The notes below the pieces were generated by a model. That model ran no database searches. It saw nothing but the letters and a program-made list of their open reading frames with translations, and was not told the DNA's origin. From an uncultured Opitutia bacterium (GTDB taxonomy: Bacteria; Verrucomicrobiota; Verrucomicrobiia; Opitutales; Opitutaceae): a stretch of DNA of 64,000 nt. A program made the position numbers and the translations under genes. Below are positions 27,452-36,266 of this stretch, piece by piece; position 1 is the first letter of the stretch; each line of letters begins with the position of its first letter. The stretch is from positions 1 through 64,000 of the forward strand of contig CAIKHO010000074.1 of the NCBI GenBank assembly GCA_903827245.1, read 5' to 3'.

Positions 27452-28060
27452 TCAGGCGGCGGGAGCCTTGGCAGTGGCCGGGGACGAAGCGGGGGCGATC
27501 CCGGCCGGGAAGGGCGCCTGGCTGTCGGGCGCGGAGAAGGGGGAACGCGTTCCGCCGGCGGCAGCCAGGGCATTGGCCTGGTCGCCCTCGAGTTTCTCGA
27601 GATAGTCCGCGATCACATCGAGCGTGGTGCCGTACCAGATGATCTGGGCGCCGAATTGCTTCTCCCAGAACGAGCGCACCGCCGGACTAAGGTAATAGGC
27701 CGTGGCGACAAAATAAAATTCCTCCTCGCGGTCGAACGGCACCGACCAGGTCGCCCAGCAGGCACCCACGTCGAGGCTCTTCCTGATCTCGTCCGAGGTG
27801 TCGTAGTTGCGCAGGTCGACCAGGCCGGCGCCCTCCGACTCCACGATGAACTGCAGCACATCGTCCTCGCGCACGACCTTCATTTCGTAGGCCAGGATGC
27901 CGAGCACCGTGCTCTGGCGCGGCTGGTTGGCGGCCAGCACTTCCAGCAGGCGCTCGTTCGCCTTTTCCAGGTCCTCGAGCTTGACGAGGTTGTTGTCGAC
28001 GAGGGCCGCGCCCAGCAGGCGGTTGGCGCGCATCAGCAATGACCGGTGTTCCGTGGACAT
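27452..28060 (-). CDS. GspE/PilB N-terminal-domain-like (MshEN/T2SSE_N) protein
   Basis: A 202-residue protein resembling the detached N-terminal domain of type II secretion/type IV pilus ATPases. RLLGAALVDNNLVKLEDLEK with ANERLLEVLA matches the first helix pair, and the SVPFDREEEFYFVATAYYLS segment followed by GTTLDVIADYLEKL matches the second half (T2SSE_N-like). The C-terminal 40 residues are Ala/Pro/Ser-rich. MshEN domains can bind c-di-GMP, but I cannot confirm the ligand motif. It ends 3 bases before the start of the interrupted ATPase gene, with which it is surely co-transcribed. Confidence 0.65.
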   Translation of the reverse strand: MSTEHRSLLMRANRLLGAALVDNNLVKLEDLEKANERLLEVLAANQPRQSTVLGILAYEMKVVREDDVLQFIVESEGAGLVDLRNYDTSDEIRKSLDVGACWATWSVPFDREEEFYFVATAYYLSPAVRSFWEKQFGAQIIWYGTTLDVIADYLEKLEGDQANALAAAGGTRSPFSAPDSQAPFPAGIAPASSPATAKAPAA

Positions 28061-28081
28061 TTTGAAGGGCGCCAGCGTGGC

Positions 28082-29116
28082 TCAAGCTGGCACGGCTGGC
28101 GACATCTTTTCGTGACCGCGCAGCCGGGTGACCCGCTTTAACAATTCTTTTTTGAGCTTCTCGAGTCCGACGCCGGTCAGGCAGGAGATCTCGACGATGT
28201 CCACCTTGTGGCGGCGCTTGAATTTGGCCAGGTTCGCGCCGGCCGCCGCCAGGTCGACCTTGTTCGCCACGACGAGTCGCGGCTTCTTCAGGAGCGCCGG
28301 GTCATAGAGTTTCAGTTCGCTCAGCAGGGTCGCATAATCCTCCCGGGGGTCACGGCCGTCGACGCCGGCGAGATCCACGATGAAAAGCAGCAGGGCGCAG
28401 CGCTCAATGTGCCGCAGAAAGCGGTGCCCCAGCCCGCGGTTATCGCTGGCTCCCTCGATGAGGCCGGGCACATCGGCCAGCAGCAGCCGGCGCGGCGCGC
28501 GCAGGTCGTTGTATTCGATGACGCCGATCTGCGGGTGCAGCGTGGTGAAGGGATAGGCCGCGGTCTTCGGCCGGGCCTTGGTGATGGCATTCGTCAGCGA
28601 CGACTTGCCGGCATTCGGAAAGCCCACGAGGCCGACATCGGCGATGCTCTTGAGCACGAGACGGTAGACACCGTGTTCGCCCAGCTGGCCGGGATTGGCC
28701 CGCTTGGGCGCGCGATTCGTGGAGGTCTTGAAATGCGTGTTGCCCCACCCGCCGTTGCCCCCCTTGCAGAGGACAATGAGCTGGCCGTCCGCGATGACCT
28801 CGGCGACGGCCTTGCCCGTTTCCAGATCGGTCACGACTGTGCCGAGCGGCAGCTTGAGCACCACCGGTTTGCCGTCCCGCCCGTGGCAGTCCGCGCCCAG
28901 CCCGTGTTCGCCGCGCTCCGCCTTCCAGTGCGGCTTGTACTGGTAGTCGACCAGGTTGTTCGTGTTGACGTCGCCCTGCAGCACGACATCGCCACCGCGG
29001 CCGCCGTCGCCGCCATTGGGTCCGCCCCAGGGCTCGTATTTTTCCCGGCGGAACCCGATGCAGCCGCGTCCACCGTCACCGGCGTACGCCTTGATCACAC
29101 ATTCGTCGACAAACAT
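28082..29116 (-). CDS. obgE: Obg GTPase (ObgE/CgtA)
   Basis: A 344-residue GTPase involved in 50S ribosome assembly and stress signalling. The glycine-rich Obg domain runs from MFVDECVIKAYAGDGGRGCI through GGPNGGDGGRGGDV to about residue 160. The G domain has VGFPNAGKSSLTNA (G1), DVPGLIEGAS (G3) and ANKVDL (G4). The ATG at 29116 aligns with family starts; another in-frame ATG lies 12 bases upstream. It follows ftsZ by about 70 bases and precedes the MshEN-like gene by 21 bases, so it appears to extend the dcw transcript. Confidence 0.95.
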   Translation of the reverse strand: MFVDECVIKAYAGDGGRGCIGFRREKYEPWGGPNGGDGGRGGDVVLQGDVNTNNLVDYQYKPHWKAERGEHGLGADCHGRDGKPVVLKLPLGTVVTDLETGKAVAEVIADGQLIVLCKGGNGGWGNTHFKTSTNRAPKRANPGQLGEHGVYRLVLKSIADVGLVGFPNAGKSSLTNAITKARPKTAAYPFTTLHPQIGVIEYNDLRAPRRLLLADVPGLIEGASDNRGLGHRFLRHIERCALLLFIVDLAGVDGRDPREDYATLLSELKLYDPALLKKPRLVVANKVDLAAAGANLAKFKRRHKVDIVEISCLTGVGLEKLKKELLKRVTRLRGHEKMSPAVPA

Positions 29117-29185
29117 GCGCGCAACCATGCACAAGCCGCCAGCTTTGCCAAGGGGTGGATTGAACCGCCCCGGTTCTGTCACCGC

Positions 29186-30460
29186 TCACAGGACAATCTT
29201 GATGCCCTTACGCAGATAGGTCGGAACATCGAGGTCCTGGCCTTCGAAGAGGTTCCGGTCCGTCTTGTCGAAGTGTCCGCGGCTCTCGATCTCGCCGAAA
29301 CTGAACTCGTTCTGCTCGGCCTTGGCCGCCTGTACCGCCGCGGCGTGCGTGGTCGTGGCCGGCTCGTTGGCCGGCAGGTGCGCCGGCGTCACGGCCGCGG
29401 TCACCACTGCGGATTCGGCCGGGCGGACCGGCGGGGTCTTGGCGCGGGCGGGCAGCGGCGGCCGCCGCACGGCGCCGCGGCCACCCATGTCGCTCGTGCC
29501 GAGCACGCAGACCTCCACCCGGCCCTGCATCTGCTCGTCGATCACAGCGCCCATGATGATGTGCGACTCCTTGCCGAATTGCTCGGCCACCGCGGTCATC
29601 AGCTCGTTGACCTTGGGCAGCGTCAAGTCGGCGCCGCCCACGATGTTAACCAGCAGGCGATCGGCCTTGCGCGAAAATTCCGGGGTGGCAAGCAGCGGGC
29701 AGAGCTTGAGGCTGGCCACGGCATCCGCCACGGCGTTCTCCCCGGCGCCGTCGCCGAGGCCGAAGAGGGTCTTGCCGCCGCGCGTGGCGAAGGCCTGCCG
29801 CAGCGTGGCGAAATCGAGATTGATCAGGCCGGTGCGGAACAGCATCGCCCAGATGGACTTCACCCCGCGGCCGATCCACTCGTCGGCGCGCGCGAAGGAA
29901 TCGAGCACCGTTTCCTGGTCCGCAGCCTCCTGCAACAGCATGTCGTTGGGCAGCGGAATCACGGCGTCGCACACGCGGCGCAGCGCGAGGAGCCCGTCCT
30001 CCGCCTGCTTGAGCCGCCGGCCACCCTCGAAGCTGAACGGCATGGTGACAAACGCGATGACCAGCGCCCCCTGCTCCGCAGCGATCTCCGCCACCACGGG
30101 CGAGGCGCCGCTGCCGGTGCCGCCGCCCATGCCGGAGAGCAGGAAGACCAGGTCGCAACCCTTGACCACCGCGGCGATCTTCTCGCGGTCGGTCTCCGCC
30201 GCCTCGCGGCCGAGCTCGGGATCGCCGCCGGCGCCGAGGCCGCGGGTGACGCCCGAGCCGATCAGCACCTTGTCCTGCACCGGCGAGGAGGACAGCGCCT
30301 GAAGGTCGGTGTTGATGACCGCGAGCTGCAGGCGCTCAAGGTTCTCCATCTTCAGCCGGTCCACGGCGTTGGAGCCCGCGCCGCCGACCCCGACCAGCTT
30401 GATCGCGATGTCGCGGTCGGTGAGAATCTGGTGCTCGAGTGGAAGTTCGGAGGGAGTCAT
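29186..30460 (-). CDS. ftsZ: Cell division protein FtsZ (T7 loop variant)
   Basis: A 424-residue tubulin-like GTPase that forms the division ring. IKLVGVGGAGSNAVDRL and the tubulin signature GGGTGSG (112-118) are intact. The C-terminus ends DVPTYLRKGIKIVL after an Ala/Pro/Thr-rich linker (about 330-390). The T7 synergy loop reads GLINLDFATLRQ: Asn213 and Asp215 are present, but the second Asp (E. coli D212, part of NxDFAD) is Thr218. The codon is ACG on the minus strand near 29806. That Asp normally helps hydrolyse GTP in the adjacent subunit. A repeat-containing 259-base gap separates it from ftsA. Confidence 0.95.
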   Translation of the reverse strand: MTPSELPLEHQILTDRDIAIKLVGVGGAGSNAVDRLKMENLERLQLAVINTDLQALSSSPVQDKVLIGSGVTRGLGAGGDPELGREAAETDREKIAAVVKGCDLVFLLSGMGGGTGSGASPVVAEIAAEQGALVIAFVTMPFSFEGGRRLKQAEDGLLALRRVCDAVIPLPNDMLLQEAADQETVLDSFARADEWIGRGVKSIWAMLFRTGLINLDFATLRQAFATRGGKTLFGLGDGAGENAVADAVASLKLCPLLATPEFSRKADRLLVNIVGGADLTLPKVNELMTAVAEQFGKESHIIMGAVIDEQMQGRVEVCVLGTSDMGGRGAVRRPPLPARAKTPPVRPAESAVVTAAVTPAHLPANEPATTTHAAAVQAAKAEQNEFSFGEIESRGHFDKTDRNLFEGQDLDVPTYLRKGIKIVL

Positions 30461-30532
30461 GGAAGCGTTGAATTCAAAAGGTGGCCCGCAGAACGCCCAG
30501 CCGGACAGAGACGCAAGCCGGGGTCCGGGATA

Positions 30533-30612
30533 TTTTTTTTCCGCGGATATCGCGGATCAGCACGGATAAGTTCAGGGCATCCGCGTCGATCCGTGTCATC
30601 CGCGGGAAAAAA
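30533..30612. repeat. Word-like inverted repeat between ftsA and ftsZ
   Basis: Left arm 30533-30567 (TTTTTTTTCCGCGGATATCG, then CGGATCAGCACGGAT) pairs with right arm 30579-30612 (ATCCGCGTCGATCCGTGTCA, then TCCGCGGGAAAAAA). It forms an 80-base imperfect hairpin with A/T-rich ends inside a 259-base gap of the dcw cluster. The terminal T/A runs would make it a plausible terminator on either strand, which could uncouple ftsZ from ftsA. No gene lies in 30461-30719. Confidence 0.8.
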
Positions 30613-30719
30613 GCGCCGGTAGAATTTTTTAGCCGGAAAAGCATGATGAGCGAAATTGTCCTGCAGAAGAAGGGAAGTTCGATTTCAGCGGTGGGTGGCG
30701 GCCATGACCAAAATGCGCC

Positions 30720-31925
30720 TTAGGCCGGGGCGAAAAGTTTCTGGAGGAAGCCGCGCTTGCGGCGGGCCGGCGCGGCGCGTTCCGCCTGCGAGGCGAGGCC
30801 GTAGTAGAGCAGGCCGAGGGCGGTGCTGAACCCGGGGTCGCGCAGGTTCTCGTTCACCCACGACGGCGTCTCCCCGAGGTGCGCGGGCACGCCGAACACC
30901 TTGGCGGCGCATTCCGCGATGCCGGGCAGCTTGGCCGTGCCGCCGGTGAGGACCACCCCGGCGGAGCACGTTTCCGGCGTGAACGCCGGGCCCAGTTTCT
31001 TCTTCACCACCTCAAGGATCTCCCAGGTTCGGGCGGCCGTGATCTGCTCGATGGTCTGCTGGGGAAACTGGCGATCGCCGATCGTAAAGTTGCCGTCGAG
31101 CCACACCTTGTCGGCCTTGCTCCGCCCCTGGACCAGCGCGCGCCCATGGCGCAGTTTCAATTTTTCCGCCTGCCCCTCCGTGAGGCGCAGGCCGAGCGAG
31201 AGGTCGTTGGTGAGATGCGAACCGCCCACCGGCACCACGCCCGTCGCGTACGGCCCGCCATCGCGGTAAAGGACGAAATCCGTGACCCCCGCGCCAAGGT
31301 CGATGGCCAGCACGCCGTGCTGGCGTTCCTCGGCGGTCGTGACCATGTGGCCCGACGCCAGCCCGGACAGGATCAGCTCGCGCACCTCGAGGTTGAAGCC
31401 GCGGATCACGTGGATCGTGTCCGCGAGCCGGCTCTCCTGGCCGTGCACGGTCCAGTAGCCGACCTCCAGGCGCTGGCCGACCAGGTGCTCGGGATTACCC
31501 GGCACGAGGCGGCCGTCCACGCGGAACGGCCGGCGGATGTTGTGCACCACCATGCGGCCGGCCGGCAGTTCCTTGGCCGTGGCCAGGCGGCAGACCGTGT
31601 CGATGTCGAGCGCACTGATCATGTTGTCGGCCGACTTCACATTGACCGCGGCCTCGTTGTAGAAGCCCTCCAAATGACCGCCGCTCTGGGCCAGATAGAC
31701 CAGGTCGATCTGCTCGCCGGCACTCTGCTCCGCCGCCTGCATCGCCGCATGGGCGCACTCGCTGGCGGCCTTGTAGTCGACCACCACGCCCTTCATGACG
31801 CCGCGCGACTGGCATTCTCCGTAGCCGATGATCGCGAGCTCGCGGCCGGTGAACTCGCCGACGAGGACGGTGACTTTGGAGGTGCCGATCTCGACGGCGC
31901 CGATGAATTTGGTGCTAGAGGTCAC
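30720..31925 (-). CDS. ftsA: Cell division protein FtsA
   Basis: A 401-residue actin-like ATPase that tethers FtsZ to the membrane. It begins KFIGAVEIGTSKVTVLVGEF (phosphate 1), has GVLAIDLGAGVTDFVLYRDG (phosphate 2), and VLTGGTAKLPGIAECAAKVF near the C-terminus. The last residues, AARRKRGFLQKLFAPA, form a basic amphipathic tail suited to membrane attachment. ftsQ ends inside its first codons (11-base overlap), so the two are translationally coupled. It is shorter at the C-terminus than E. coli FtsA but complete. Confidence 0.93.
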   Translation of the reverse strand: MTSSTKFIGAVEIGTSKVTVLVGEFTGRELAIIGYGECQSRGVMKGVVVDYKAASECAHAAMQAAEQSAGEQIDLVYLAQSGGHLEGFYNEAAVNVKSADNMISALDIDTVCRLATAKELPAGRMVVHNIRRPFRVDGRLVPGNPEHLVGQRLEVGYWTVHGQESRLADTIHVIRGFNLEVRELILSGLASGHMVTTAEERQHGVLAIDLGAGVTDFVLYRDGGPYATGVVPVGGSHLTNDLSLGLRLTEGQAEKLKLRHGRALVQGRSKADKVWLDGNFTIGDRQFPQQTIEQITAARTWEILEVVKKKLGPAFTPETCSAGVVLTGGTAKLPGIAECAAKVFGVPAHLGETPSWVNENLRDPGFSTALGLLYYGLASQAERAAPARRKRGFLQKLFAPA

Positions 31926-32892
31926 GGTTGGGCCTGCTGCTGGTTGAAAGATTCGGGAACGCGAAAGGGTGCGGCACCACGGGCGATTTCACCGCCGGCA
32001 CGGCCGGGCGGCCGAGCGGAGCCGTGGCATCGTAATCGACGACCACCTGCGAGCCGAGCCCGAGATTGACTGATTTCAGCGCGGCCGGCTTGGCCTCCCG
32101 CACATAGTCGAGCCGCGCGACCTGGGTGTCGAAATCCAAGGCCGTGCTGAAGGTGATCCTCGCGATCTCGCTCGAGCGGACCTCGATCTCGCCATCGCTG
32201 TCAAAGCGCGCCAGATCCACCACCTGCCAGGTCTGATAGAGCCCCGGGGCCTCGTTGCGCGCGGTAGCGAGCAGGTTGGCGACCGTCTCCATGCCCGCGA
32301 TCGGGGCGAAGCCCTCGCCCGCGCGCACCACCTTGACCCCGGCCAGCCACGGCAGCGAGTCCGTCATGGCCTGGTCGTACCCGATCCCGTTGAAAATGAC
32401 CCCGTCGCGTGCGACGATGAAATCACGGCCGTTCTCCGCCCGCAGCCGCGCGACCGGCGAACGCTCGGTGATCTTCACCGTGAGGGTGGCCGGAAAGGAC
32501 TTCGTGAGCACCACGCTGCGCACCTGGCCGTTGGCCAGCAGGCGCTGCTGCAGCGGGGCCAGGTTCAGTTCCATGAGCGTGATGTTGCGCGGCAGCGCCA
32601 GCGCGCCCTCCACCCAGGCCCGGTCGATCACGCCATCGGTCACAAGATCAATCCGGCCGACCGGCGCCGTGCCGACGGCCAAGGCGATCCGCTTCGGTTC
32701 CGACTGCCAGGTGTTGGTCATTTCGACCACGCCCCAGCCCACCGTGCCGGCCAGCACAACCAGACCGCCCGTTTTCAGGACGGCGAAGGCAAACCGCTTC
32801 CGGCCCTCGCGCGACATCGCGCGCGGCCGCACCGGCTGCGGGATTTGCCGCCAGGTGCGTGCATTGGGAACGGGATCGAGGGTGTCTTTCAT
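31915..32892 (-). CDS. ftsQ: Cell division protein FtsQ (POTRA-domain)
   Basis: A 325-residue bitopic membrane protein. A short basic cytoplasmic tail precedes one membrane segment (FAVLKTGGLVVLAGTVGWGV, about residues 36-55). A POTRA-like segment follows (KRIALAVGTAPVGRIDLVTD) and then the FtsQ beta domain with NITLMELNLAPLQQRLLANG and KITERSPVARLRAENG. It links FtsA/FtsZ to FtsL and FtsI in the divisome. The ATG at 32892 overlaps the ddl stop by 4 bases (ATGA). Sequence is divergent as usual for FtsQ, but location and topology support the call. Confidence 0.88.
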   Translation of the reverse strand: MKDTLDPVPNARTWRQIPQPVRPRAMSREGRKRFAFAVLKTGGLVVLAGTVGWGVVEMTNTWQSEPKRIALAVGTAPVGRIDLVTDGVIDRAWVEGALALPRNITLMELNLAPLQQRLLANGQVRSVVLTKSFPATLTVKITERSPVARLRAENGRDFIVARDGVIFNGIGYDQAMTDSLPWLAGVKVVRAGEGFAPIAGMETVANLLATARNEAPGLYQTWQVVDLARFDSDGEIEVRSSEIARITFSTALDFDTQVARLDYVREAKPAALKSVNLGLGSQVVVDYDATAPLGRPAVPAVKSPVVPHPFAFPNLSTSSRPNRDL

Positions 32893-33824
32893 GGGCGGAG
32901 CAAGGCAGCGACCGTCTGAAAACGCTGCAACGCAGGCCCGACCATCTCCCGAACCAACGCCGTGAAATCCATCCCCGCGCAGCACGCACTCATCGGCAGC
33001 AAGCTGGTCTCCTTCATGCCGGGCAACGGGTTTATTTCCAGAAAAAACGGAATATTTTCCAGCCCGAGCATGAAATCCACGCGCGCGTAGTCCCGGCAGC
33101 CGCACGCCGCAAACGCCGTCTCGGCCGCCTGCTGCACCGTGCGCGTGAGCGCGTCGCCGAGCGGCGCGGGCGCGAGGTACTCGGTCAGCCCCTTCGTGTA
33201 CTTGCTGCTGTAATCGTAAACGCCCGACTTCGGCCGGATCTCGACCACGCCCATCGCGCGGCCGTGCAGCACGCCGACGGAGAGTTCGCGGCCGGTGATC
33301 CGCTGCTCGACCAGCCAGTTGCCCGCCTGCACCTCGCGCAGGGCCGCCTCGAGCGCCGCGGAACCATCGATCATATACAGGCCGACGCTGCTACCCTGGT
33401 CGTTCGGCTTGAGCACCAGCGGCCCGGGCAGTTGCGCCGCGAGGGCGGCGGCCGCAGGTTTCCGTTCGGCCGTGAACGCGAGCCCGGGCGAAACCTGCAC
33501 CCCGGCGGCGGCGACCGCCGCCTTGGTCTGCGTCTTGTCGATCGTGAGGGCGCTCGCCGCAACGCCGCAGCCCGCGTACTCGATGCCCGCGGCTTCCAGC
33601 GCCCGCTGCATGCCGCCGTTCTCGCCGAACCCGCCGTGCAACGTCGAAAAAACCACCTGCCGCGCCGGATCCAGGCCGGCCGGCACGGCATCGGCGGTCA
33701 CGTCGATCTCGCAGGTCGGAAACGACCGCGCCAGCGCCAGCGCGCAGGCCCGGCCGGAGCCCAGGGAAATCTCGCGCTCGGAAGAGGTGCCGCCGAGCAG
33801 GACCGCGATGACCGGCGTGCTCAC
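32889..33824 (-). CDS. ddl: D-alanine--D-alanine ligase
   Basis: A 311-residue ATP-grasp enzyme that makes D-Ala-D-Ala for the peptidoglycan stem. The N-terminus STPVIAVLLGGTSSEREISL is diagnostic, followed by HGGFGENGGMQRALE, PLVLKPNDQGSSVGLYMI and the metal-binding C-terminus FFLEINPLPGMKETSLLPMS. I place the start at GTG 33824, which overlaps the murC/murB stop as GTGA. An ATG 15 bases further upstream (33839) is also in frame. It is translationally coupled to ftsQ. Confidence 0.93.
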   Translation of the reverse strand: MSTPVIAVLLGGTSSEREISLGSGRACALALARSFPTCEIDVTADAVPAGLDPARQVVFSTLHGGFGENGGMQRALEAAGIEYAGCGVAASALTIDKTQTKAAVAAAGVQVSPGLAFTAERKPAAAALAAQLPGPLVLKPNDQGSSVGLYMIDGSAALEAALREVQAGNWLVEQRITGRELSVGVLHGRAMGVVEIRPKSGVYDYSSKYTKGLTEYLAPAPLGDALTRTVQQAAETAFAACGCRDYARVDFMLGLENIPFFLEINPLPGMKETSLLPMSACCAGMDFTALVREMVGPALQRFQTVAALLRP

Positions 33825-36154
33825 AGGACGTCCTTCCATTCCTTGCCGTAGAGCAGCACCTCGGGCTCGAGCTCAATCCCCTTCGCCTGACGCACGCGGG
33901 CCCGCACACGCCGCACGAGCTCCAGGACATCGGCACCGGTCGCCTGCCCGCGGTTCACGATGAAATTGGCGTGGACGGTCGATACCTCCGCGTCCCCCAC
34001 CCGCTCGCCCTTGAGGCCGCTCTCGTCAATCAGGCGGCCGGCCGAGTTGCCCGGCGGATTCTTGAAAATGCAGCCGGCGCTCGGCTCCCGGGGCTGCGAC
34101 TCGTGCCGTTTGCGCCGGTAGACATCGACCTGGCGGTTGATTGCCTCCAGGTCGGCCTGCGCCGCCGGCCGGAGGAGCGCGCCCAGCGCAATGGCGTGGT
34201 GCAGTTCCGCGCAATGGCGGTACTCCACGTGCATCTCGGCCTTGCGCAGCGTCTTCACCTCGCCGCCCGCCGTCATGAGCTGCACCTCGTCGACCACGTC
34301 AAATATCCATCCGCCCATCGCGCCCGCATTCATGCGGAGCGCGCCGCCGACCGAACCGGGAATGCCCTCGAGAAATTCAAAGCCGGTGAGAGCCGCCTTG
34401 GCGGCGAGGCCGCAGAGATTCTTCAGCCGCAGGCCGGCACCCACCCACAGGCGGCCTTCGGGCCGCGGCTCGAATTCCGCCCAGGCCGGGTGCACCAGCG
34501 CCACCACCAGGCCGTCGACGCCCTCGTCCGGCACGATCAGGTTGGAACCGCGCCCGAGCCAGAAGACCTCGACCCCGCGTGCCTGCGCCTCGCGCCACAG
34601 CACCCGCAGGTCCTCGATGCTGGCCGGCTCGGCATAGACCCGGGCCGCGCCGCCGACGCGCATCGTGGTCTTCGGCCCCAGCGGCTCCTCGCGCTGCAGT
34701 TTGGCGGCCGACGAGAGCCGCGGCCGGACCGCCCCGGCAAATTCATCCCAGCGCTTCTCTTTCATGGCCTCCCAATCCAGCAGCACCAGCCAGGCCCGCG
34801 CCTTCTGGTCGACGTCGCCCGCGCCGACAAAGGCCACGAGGTCTCCCGGCCGGGCGTCGCGCGTCAGCGCCCGGAAGAACTCCGCGTCGTCGCCGGGCAG
34901 ATAACTGACCGGCAGGGCCGCCGCATTGCGCTTCAGCTCGGCATAGATGTCCGCCGTGGTTCCACCCGCGATGGGCGCCTCGCCGGCGGCGTAGACATCC
35001 AGCAGGTGCACGCTGTCCGCGACGGTGAGCGCCGCGGCAAACTCGGCCTTGAACTGCGCCGTCCGGCTGAACCGGTGCGGCTGGAAGACCACGATGAGCC
35101 GGCCTTCCCCGCCCGTGCGCGGACGCAGGCTGGCCAGCAGCGCGCGGATCTCCGAGGGATGGTGCGCATAGTCCTCGATGACCGTCAGGCCGTTCACGGC
35201 CGGCAGCACGCCCTGGCGGCGGCGGACCCCGGCATACTCGGCCAGCAGTCGCGGCGTGAGCACCACGCCCATGAGCTGGGCGGCGGCGAGCGCGGCCGTG
35301 GCGTTGGCCGCGTTGAATTCGCCCCGGGCCCGGACCACTGCCTCGGTCGTGCCGAAGCGGCCCCCCAGCTTCAGGTTCATGCTGTCGGCGCCTTCCTCCC
35401 GCGTCTGGCCGGAAAAGTCCCCGCTGCGGCCGAACGAAAAACCTGCACCCGCCGGCTGCGGGTCCCGGCCCGTGATCCGCTGCGACAGCGGGCACGCATC
35501 GTTCACCAGCACCGGGCCGTGCGTACGGGCGAAGAGCGCCGCAAAGGCGGCCTCGAGGTCGGCCTGCTGGCGGTAGTAGTCGGGATGGTCCCAGTCGAGA
35601 TTGACGGCCACCGTGATCTCGGGCGCAAAGCGGTCGATCGTCCCGTCGCTCTCGTCGATCTCGGCCACCACCCAGTCGCTCGATCCCGTCCGCGCGGGCG
35701 AAACCTCGTCGTTGAACAGGCCGCCCAGCACGTAACCCGCGGGAAAATTCGCCCGCCGGAGGATGGTGATGAGCATGGCCGTCGTGGTCGTCTTCCCGTG
35801 CGAGCCGCAGATGGCGACGAGTTTCTTGCCGCGCACGATCTCCGCCAGCATTTCGCCGCGGCGCACGAGCGGCAGCCCGCGCGCGACCGCAGCCGAGTAG
35901 GCCGAGTGCGTCCGGGCGATGGCCGAGGAGTAGACGACGAGGTCGCACTCCTCCGGGATCGACCGGACGGTCACTCGCTCGCGGTCCAGCAAGGACCGCA
36001 TGGTTGCGGGCATTGCATCGTCCTCACCCGAGACCGTGAACCCGGACTGCGCCAGGTAGATGGCCAGGGGCGCCAGGCCCATGCCACCCACCCCGACGCA
36101 ATGGATGCGGCGCACGTCGCGATCGAACAAACGGGGCAAGGGCGCGGGTCTCAT
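33821..36154 (-). CDS. murC: Fused MurC (UDP-MurNAc--L-Ala ligase) and MurB (UDP-MurNAc dehydrogenase)
   Basis: A 777-residue bifunctional protein. Residues 1-460 are MurC: HCVGVGGMGLAPLA, P-loop GSHGKTTTT (117-125), DYAHHPSEIRA. Residues 464-777 are MurB: RGSNLIVPDEGVDGLV, GIPGSVGGALRMNAGAMGG, and the C-terminal domain with PSAGCIFKNPPGNSAGRLID, where the general-acid Ser of the usual GSxFKNP is Cys695; the C-terminal catalytic Glu region ELEPEVLLYG is present. The joining region WEAMKEKRWDEF contains an internal Met that could be a relic MurB start. The ATG at 36154 is used. Two cytosolic precursor steps, with the enzymes not adjacent in the pathway, are joined. Confidence 0.95.
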   Translation of the reverse strand: MRPAPLPRLFDRDVRRIHCVGVGGMGLAPLAIYLAQSGFTVSGEDDAMPATMRSLLDRERVTVRSIPEECDLVVYSSAIARTHSAYSAAVARGLPLVRRGEMLAEIVRGKKLVAICGSHGKTTTTAMLITILRRANFPAGYVLGGLFNDEVSPARTGSSDWVVAEIDESDGTIDRFAPEITVAVNLDWDHPDYYRQQADLEAAFAALFARTHGPVLVNDACPLSQRITGRDPQPAGAGFSFGRSGDFSGQTREEGADSMNLKLGGRFGTTEAVVRARGEFNAANATAALAAAQLMGVVLTPRLLAEYAGVRRRQGVLPAVNGLTVIEDYAHHPSEIRALLASLRPRTGGEGRLIVVFQPHRFSRTAQFKAEFAAALTVADSVHLLDVYAAGEAPIAGGTTADIYAELKRNAAALPVSYLPGDDAEFFRALTRDARPGDLVAFVGAGDVDQKARAWLVLLDWEAMKEKRWDEFAGAVRPRLSSAAKLQREEPLGPKTTMRVGGAARVYAEPASIEDLRVLWREAQARGVEVFWLGRGSNLIVPDEGVDGLVVALVHPAWAEFEPRPEGRLWVGAGLRLKNLCGLAAKAALTGFEFLEGIPGSVGGALRMNAGAMGGWIFDVVDEVQLMTAGGEVKTLRKAEMHVEYRHCAELHHAIALGALLRPAAQADLEAINRQVDVYRRKRHESQPREPSAGCIFKNPPGNSAGRLIDESGLKGERVGDAEVSTVHANFIVNRGQATGADVLELVRRVRARVRQAKGIELEPEVLLYGKEWKDVL

Positions 36155-36167
36155 GGCCGGAAAAAAT

Positions 36168-36246
36168 CGCTCTCGTTCCTCGTACTCTTCATCGTTCTCG
36201 TTCCCCGATTGGAGCCCGGTCCGACCGGGCTCGAGAACGAGGAGCG
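36168..36246. repeat. Word-like repeat between murG and murC/murB
   Basis: CTCTCGTTCCTCGTACTCTT and CATCGTTCTCGTTCC on the left pair partly with CTCGAGAACGAGGAGCG on the right (to 36246), around a central GAGCCCGGT/ACCGGGCTC hairpin (GAGCCCGGTCCGACCGGGCTC at about 36212-36232, written here in halves). It fills most of the 112-base gap between these dcw genes. Confidence 0.65.
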
Positions 36247-36266
36247 CGTGTGATGCGAAACCGGTC

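Noticed and set aside
28208-30622. 804-codon plus-strand open frame opposite obgE and ftsZ
   Set aside because: Antisense shadow of two clear genes; no recognisable protein motif.
33971-36253. 760-codon plus-strand open frame opposite murC/murB
   Set aside because: Antisense shadow rich in Arg, His and Gly; murC/murB is certain.
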